DNA of 64,000 nucleotides from Phyllostachys edulis (taxonomy: Eukaryota; Streptophyta; Magnoliopsida; Poales; Poaceae), in NCBI GenBank assembly GCA_036346405.1, contig CM070546.1, positions 109,188,826-109,252,825 of the forward strand. Reading direction: 5' to 3'. A program made the translations under genes and the position numbers. Shown one piece after another: positions 59,346-64,000 of the stretch (positions within the stretch are counted from its first letter, which is position 1; each line of letters begins with the position of its first letter). Under the pieces are notes generated by a model. That model was not told where the DNA came from. It saw only the letters and a list, made by a program, of their open reading frames with translations, and did no database searches.

Positions 59346-60197
59346 CTAGCTACGACGTCATTGTGCACGAATTGAAGCAGCTTCTTAAAGAATCCTCAGT
59401 TCTTCCTCTTCTTCCAGGTTCATGTACAGCAATTCAGTTGCACTCTCATATGTTAACATGTAGGTAGGTTCAATGACTGAATTCTTTATAGTATATTCTA
59501 CAATACTATGTACAGCACAAATAAAATGTTAACAACATTAATTGTTATGCTCTTATTATAAAAGAAAAAAGTTAACATGTAGTTAGGTTCAATGACTGAA
59601 TTCTCTATAGTACATTCTGCAATACTATGCACAGCACAAATAAAATGTTAACAACATTAATTGGTATGCTCTTATTATAAAATAAAAACAAAGTCCCTCT
59701 CAAAATAGTGGAAGGTTACCTTCCATCTGGATGCAAAATCACAGATACGCTTACAGATTTACAATCTTTACCCTGTTGCAAGCTCATAGCATTCATAGCA
59801 AGTCTCTTTGGGAACATTGGGAAGGTGGTAGTTGGTGCATTGCTTCCCTGTGGAAAAAAAGTTTTATTCCAAATATAAGATACTACTGATAGAAAGGCTA
59901 GAACAGGAGATGCAACAGTAACCTGTCAATGATGCTCCGGGGTTGAACCAAGCACATTGGGTCAGCAACATGTACCCAGACCTTTATCCTACATCAGGTA
60001 GTCTTGTTGCACTTAGTGCATCATCAAGCTGAGTTGCCAAAAAAATCCCAGTGTTTAATGGATTTATATGTGGGCACTACTGCTAAATTATATTATCCAA
60101 TCTCTTTCTAAAGATGCAAGGGCAGAAGAAATAGAAGCATACTTCATCAGCCTCATCTACATCAATGGCATACACTTTCAAAGTTGAAAGATCCTTC
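59346..60197 (-). pseudogene. Captured RNB exoribonuclease (RNR1-like) exons
   Basis: Four consecutive exons with AG/GT borders. 60197-60143: KDLSTLKVYAIDVDEADE. 60028-59923: LDDALSATRLPD, one missing base, then RIKVWVHVADPMCLVQPRS. 59847-59720: EAM, a small deletion, then FPMFPKRLAMNAMSLQQG and SVSVILHPDG. 59505-59346: NSVIEPTYMLTYESATELL and MNLEEEEELRIL then TAA. Joined, the first two carry the RNB signature AIDVDEADE-LDDALS with its metal-binding aspartates. The order matches chloroplast/mitochondrial RNase II (RNR1) of plants. Frameshift, deletion and stops rule out an active enzyme. Confidence 0.85.
59452..59690. repeat. 119-bp tandem duplication across an RNB exon border
   Basis: 59452-59570 and 59571-59690 are direct copies differing at about ten positions ('gttaacatgtaggtaggttc' versus 'gttaacatgtagttaggttc'). 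Each includes the start of the NSVIEPTYML exon and its AG acceptor plus upstream intron, so the chimera has two alternative acceptors. Confidence 0.9.
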
Positions 60198-61053
60198 CTG
60201 ATATGCTAAAAAGAGAATGCCAGAGATGTTGAATCTTGAATGATATACATATATGAAAAGCATGAGCAGTAACTAAATATATGAAAGACCTATGCTTAAT
60301 AAGCTAACATGATGATAATCACAAGGATTTTGGATATCCAACAGAACAACATTGATGTAAACAAACCGCAAAAACTTCCATGGTCGCCACAGGGACCGCG
60401 GAGGGGGCACGGGGAGAAGGCCAGCGCAAGGAGCCGGCCGGCAAAGTAGGGTTAGGGCCACGGCCGCTAACCTCGACGGGAGAAGAAGGGGAGGTCGCTG
60501 TGGTGGTCGCTGACATCTCCGGTGGAAGCCGTGGAGATCACCGCTTCGAGCTGCACCTCCCGCCCGTATTCGGCCACCGGCGCTGCGCCGCTGAGACTCA
60601 CCTCCAAACTGCGCCGCCAAGACTCACCTCCAAGATGCGCCTCCCGCCCGGATCCAACTCCCTAAGCCTCGACGCCCCGGGCCTCCCCTGCTCCACCTCG
60701 GCTACTCGACGCCGCCCCGCCCTGGATCCAGTCGCCGCCCCGAGCTCCGAGCACCACCTCGAGCCGCCCCGCACCAGATCCGCTGCCAAGCACCACCCTG
60801 TGCGGTTGTGCCGCCCCGAGCCCCCGACGACGTCCGATGCCGCCCTCTACTCCGCGCACCTGACACCGCCACGAGCGGCTTCCCACGATCTCCGCTCGAC
60901 CCAGCCGCCCCTAAGCTCCACCATCACCCGAGCTTCTGGATGGAGGCCGGCCTCGCCCGCCCAGCTCTCTGCTCACTGGCGCTGATGATGGCCGACGCCC
61001 GCCCGCCCCCCTCCCCGGCGCGGTGCACGCTGGATTCGCCCGGGAATTGAGGG

Positions 61054-61136
<83 letters not shown>

Positions 61137-61359
61137 AGGCACAAGACCGGCAGATTGAATTTATGTTGGGCGGTTGGAGAAGTGGGGAGGCGGGGAGATG
61201 GAGGCGTGAGAGGTGGAGAGATATCTAGGGTAAGAGATTTTGTGGCGTTATATAAAACATCTAAAGATGTGTTTTTACATACGAGGTGTTTTTCGGTGTA
61301 GAGACGGATATAAAAGCGTCAAAACAAAAGCGTCTTTACATGATAGTTTTGTTGTAGTA
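60198..61359 (-). other. GC-rich 5' region of CACTA C
   Basis: Read on minus this runs from the CACTA terminus through a short AT-rich promoter-like stretch (61320-61220, containing 'ataaaacat'-type sequence), a (TG)n tract and a 650-bp GC-rich leader. An ATG at 60381 (ATGGAAGTTTTTGCG) opens about 20 codons. No domain is recognised in its Pro/Arg/Ala frames. It probably served as the 5' part of any chimeric transcript, which is inference. Confidence 0.4.
61051..61135. repeat. (TG)n microsatellite
   Basis: About 42 uninterrupted TG dinucleotides in the 5' region of CACTA C. Such tracts are hypervariable. Confidence 0.97.
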
Positions 61360-61729
61360 ACAGGCGAAAGACCAATCTTGCCAAAGGCATCATACCGTTG
61401 ACAAAAAGGGGGGGGGCATTCACCAAGAGTTTGCATAATATGCTCAAGTAGATGCTTTCTCATTTGGTGCCTTCTATGGAATTGGGTAGCGGTGTAGACT
61501 GGATTGTCACTGAAGTAGTCAGCGTGCAATCAGTTGTGGGTGCTTGGCGATCTCTGTGTAAGTACCTTCGATGATGCCTTTGTTCATCATTGGAGCTACC
61601 TGCCAGTTGCCTTTCAATTTGAGCTTCAATCTTAGCTTCGATTTGATCATCCATCATATCATCAATAAAGTCTTCATCACTACTAGAGCTAATTGAAAGG
61701 GATGATAGGGAGTTTGAATTTGTAGACAT

Positions 61730-62091
61730 TATGGTAGTGGAGTTGTTTGCTAGGCTGAAAATAGTGGAGTGTACGCTATGGTAGAATGAGCTGTCATCCT
61801 CTATTTGTAGTTGTAGTGTACAACAGCTAGTTTATAATGGCTAGTTTGCTATGGATGCTATGGAGCTGCTTACAACGGCTATTTGTAGTTGTAGTGTACA
61901 ACGGCTAGTCATGCGGTGAGATGCTTACTCACCCCTTATGTTGTTTTGGGAGTAAAACATAGGTTCATAACATTAGGTACTTTCATAATTAGAAAGCTAA
62001 GGTACATAATACATTAAGCTTCAAGGTAATAGGAAAATTAGAAAGTTACATTGCATACTACATTAAGCGCGAATGTACAATATAACAAGGC
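61730..62091. other. Spacer between PIF transposase and ORF1
   Basis: Contains a near-direct repeat, 'tatttgtagttgtagtgtac aacggctag'-type, at about 61802 and 61878. It is otherwise AT-rich and non-coding, and would hold the transposase promoter. Confidence 0.4.
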
Positions 62092-63165
62092 CTACGTACA
62101 CTCCATGCTTAAAAGATCCAATAGCCTCTCATGTCGCTCCAATTGTGCTTTGTCATAGCCTGAAGTGTCAGTCTCCAACAATCTGAAATACTTGCTTATA
62201 TTTTTCTTTTGCCTTTGCCATCTCTAGTGTGGCTGCAGAATATGCTAATGTGGCAGATGCCTTCTCCTTTCTTGCTTCTGCCATCTTCTCCATTGCAACC
62301 GACTTCCTTATTACAACATCATGATAAAGTTGCATGGTTGGATCTGGTAAGTTGCTTGAGGAAGATGTTGTTGCTTTCCCCTTGCGTTTGGCTGCCTTCT
62401 GCCCTTGGGGCTGAGGAAGTTATTCCATCTCCGAATCTTCTCTGTATTGACTGGAAGAAGACATGTAAAGTCCCTGATTCAGTCAGCTCGCCTCTCTTTG
62501 TTGCGTCATTTTTCTTCAAGTAAAACATTTGCCATTTTGGTTCGTCCTTCACTTCTTTCCACCAGCAATCCATAGTAAATATTTTTCCTTTGCCATCTTG
62601 TTTCTTGGTATCTTCTTTGTATTGGGCATTTCCTTTCTCCATAAGTTGATCGTCAGATTACATTGCTTTGGTTAATCCAGCACCCATTGAACCGCGTCAC
62701 AATTTGGTTAGCTTTACTCTAATGGTCTTTGCATTGCTTGGGTGTTCTCCTCTCTCTTGGGCCGCTACTGTTGTACTCTTCTGCAACTTGCTTCCAATAG
62801 TGCTCTAATTTCTTTGAGTTACCCTCAATTGGATCAAGGGAATTGCTCAAACCAAGCACTAACAAGTCGAAGGTTGTCCGCCTCTGTCTAGGTTCTTCTT
62901 TTGGCATTTTCTTCTTCGTGTGGACTGCTATCGCTCGATTCGTTGACATTCCCTTCTTCTTCACTTGTTTTTTTAGCATGCCTTGAAGAGCCTGAACAAT
63001 GCAGATTGGTCGCTGGAGCTCCATCTAGCACTCCATGTGCAGATGGCCTAAAATCGGCTTGATATGGACCATGAAAGCTTGGAGTATGTGGATATGGATG
63101 ATGATTTGTTGGAGTAGAAAATGGAAAGAAATTTTGTGAATATGGTGGCTGGAAATGTCACCATA
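62092..63165 (-). pseudogene. PIF/Harbinger ORF1 (Myb/SANT-like), broken
   Basis: On minus, from about 63165: PPYSQNFFPFSTPTNHHPYP (a Pro/Tyr/His-rich start typical of these proteins), then basic KKTSEEEGNVNESSDSS, then the Myb/SANT-like three-helix region (LVLGLSNSLDPIEGNSKKLE, HYWKQVAEEYNSSGPRERRT, CKDHWSKANQIVTRFNG). The C-terminal part is in shifted frames ending near 62092 (RLLDLLSMECT). Stops at about 62655 and 62400 and several frame changes make it a pseudogene. In PIF elements this protein partners the transposase. No ATG is visible at the 5' end. Confidence 0.8.
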
Positions 63166-63334
63166 TTGAGAGGGTGGGAAACTTGTGGGAAAGGAGATAG
63201 TGGGAAACTAGATTGAAGATGTGATGAGAATATAATAATCCTCATTTAATTATTTATCTGTAATTCACGTTATGGATAATAATGACGTCATATGGTCCTT
63301 GAGTACACCCCTTATTTATAAGGGAGAAGCTGAA

Positions 63335-63445
63335 GGTCGTAAGTTCTTCTACGACCACCCTATGGTCGTAAGTTCTCTTACGACCACCCCATAGTCATAA
63401 GTCCTTCTACGACTATCCTGTGATCGTAAGATCTTCTATGACCAC
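63335..63445. repeat. 29-bp hairpin minisatellite
   Basis: Units start at 63335, 63364, 63393 and 63422 (exact 29-bp period). Each has GTCGTA...TACGAC-type inverted arms around 'agttcttc' and a spacer 'caccctat'. The fourth unit is cut by the LTR that begins at 63446. Confidence 0.85.
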
Positions 63446-64000
63446 TGTCGGACCCGGGATTAACACCTCAAATCCTCTGTGCATTTCCGAACTAGTCCCA
63501 AGATCAGTAGCTAGTTCACACAGTAAACAGATATGGTAACATCCATAAATCGCATAACTTTATTAATAATCAACAGAGTTTATTACAAAAGAGGCTTACG
63601 AGCCAACAGTAAAGAACACAGTGAAGACGAAGAAGATGTAGTAGAGTCTAGTTAATCTGCCATAGGCAATCGACTGGGGTAGCGGCCTAGTCGTCGAGAT
63701 CCACACCGATGGTGATGTCCTTCTCCTCTGAAATTTGTGTACATAAAGCAAGTATGAGCACAACTACCGTGCTCGCAAGTTACACCCGTCAAATAACAGA
63801 ATGACATGCATACATGGATGTAACAAAGGATAGCTTATAGGGTTATTTGCGCAAAGCAATTTTTGACAATTTAAATACAATACTAAGTTCAGAAGCACAA
63901 TTTTACAATTACTAAATTTTATTTTGAATGAATAAAGATAGTGTAGGTATCAACCTAACACTATCATCAACACAGGCACCAACCCGGAGCTTCAACCCAT
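63446..64000 (-). mobile_element. GAGGTC-family LTR, copy 4 (runs off window)
   Basis: Starts TGTCGGACCCGGG and aligns with the 3' portion of copies 1 and 3: 'aactagtcccaagatcagta', 'actttattaataatcaacag', 'gctcgcaagttacacccgtc', 'acagaatgacatgcat'. Same orientation as the other three copies. Only this end is inside the window. Confidence 0.8.

Larger units (their letters stand above)
56351..61359. mobile_element. CACTA element C carrying host-gene fragments, 5.0 kb
   Basis: The left terminus is CACTACAACACAACACCC. The right terminus, read on minus from 61359, is TACTACAACAAAACTATC, so the outer CACTA is slightly decayed. A 3-bp target duplication ACA lies at 56348-56350 and 61360-61362. Subterminal motifs 'tagagacgt' and 'acgtcttta' repeat at both ends (56370-56600 and 61300-61345). 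No transposase is encoded, so it is non-autonomous. It contains minus-strand exon fragments of an RNB exoribonuclease, a WDR75-like protein and an E(z)-like methyltransferase. The 61144-60372 part is a GC-rich leader with a (TG)n tract. Confidence 0.88.
55415..61729 (-). pseudogene. PIF/Harbinger DDE transposase, split by CACTA
   Basis: N-terminal part 61729-61360: acidic MSTNSNSLSSLSISSSSDED, then, after a frame change at about 61530, ADYFSDNPVYTATQFHRRHQ and QRYDAFGKIGLSP. C-terminal part 56350-55415: KCTSSMRMLAYGVPTDQIDE, CLAKFAKGIRKNFGDKYL, GSVDCMHWQWKKCP (first D), SNNDINVLDQSP (second D), DMGYYLADGIDPEWATFVK and FMYACIILHNMIVEDKRDSY. Removing 56351-61359 plus one ACA joins GLSP-VY-KCTSS in frame, so the CACTA inserted into an already typical PIF gene. 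Frameshifts in both parts (about 55793 and 61530) make it inactive. Confidence 0.9.

Noticed and set aside
60380..60985. 201-codon plus-strand ORF
   Set aside because: Pro/Ala/Arg-rich frame opposite to the captured exons, with no known domain. GC-rich leader of the CACTA element explains it.
61051..61135. His/Thr and Cys/Val repeat proteins
   Set aside because: Pure translation of the (TG)n microsatellite.
63335..63445. CRISPR-like array
   Set aside because: The 29-bp period with hairpins is superficially similar, but there are no unique spacers and this is plant nuclear DNA.

Overview
The window is repeat-dominated DNA from a plant nuclear genome, almost certainly a grass (Poaceae). The evidence is nested Ty3/gypsy and Ty1/copia LTR retrotransposons, a SIRE/Maximus-type copia element, CACTA, PIF/Harbinger and hAT DNA transposons, GC-rich proline/alanine/arginine leader ORFs, and spliced plant nuclear gene fragments. 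I cannot name the species. I see no intact host gene, rRNA, tRNA or CRISPR array. Every coding stretch belongs to a decayed mobile element or a broken host-gene fragment.

Layout. 1-8.5 kb: a solo LTR (1074-3189), a small copia-type LTR with primer-binding site (3296-3438), a hAT MITE (3540-3987), a cluster of three foldback MITEs (5404-6493), an LTR-like GC-rich block, and a second hAT MITE (7942-8490). 8.8-23.2 kb: remnant of a minus-strand host gene encoding a twin-CX9C (CHCH-type) peptide. It is split by a 5.7-kb chromovirus-like gypsy element (8957-14657, exact GGCGT target duplication) and by a long LTR (14755-22977). That LTR is itself interrupted by a 3.75-kb solo LTR (18518-22269). 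24.2-25.0 kb: another hAT element.

25.07-54.12 kb: one nested stack. A small hAT element was entered by a copia element (LTRs 25452-25724 and 53556-53828, exact TTTTA target duplication). The copia was then filled with a truncated gypsy element, LTR fragments, two CACTA elements sharing 'cacagacggttc' subterminal hairpins, and a minus-strand SIRE-like copia (43583-52824). Four long LTRs of one GAGGTC-rich family (about 14.8, 28.7, 35.2 and 63.4 kb) all lie in the same orientation and carry 101-bp and 60-bp minisatellites.

54.1-63.4 kb: a PIF/Harbinger element (Myb/SANT-like ORF1 plus DDE transposase). Its transposase is interrupted by a 5.0-kb CACTA element at 56351-61359. That CACTA carries spliced exon fragments of at least three unrelated host genes, all on the minus strand and largely with GT/AG borders: an RNB-domain exoribonuclease (chloroplast RNase II/RNR1-like), a WDR75-like nucleolar WD-repeat protein, and an Enhancer-of-zeste (PRC2) methyltransferase. 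The WDR75-like and E(z)-like pieces are fused inside a single exon. This gene-shuffling CACTA is the most interesting object in the window. The rest is a well-preserved record of who inserted into whom.
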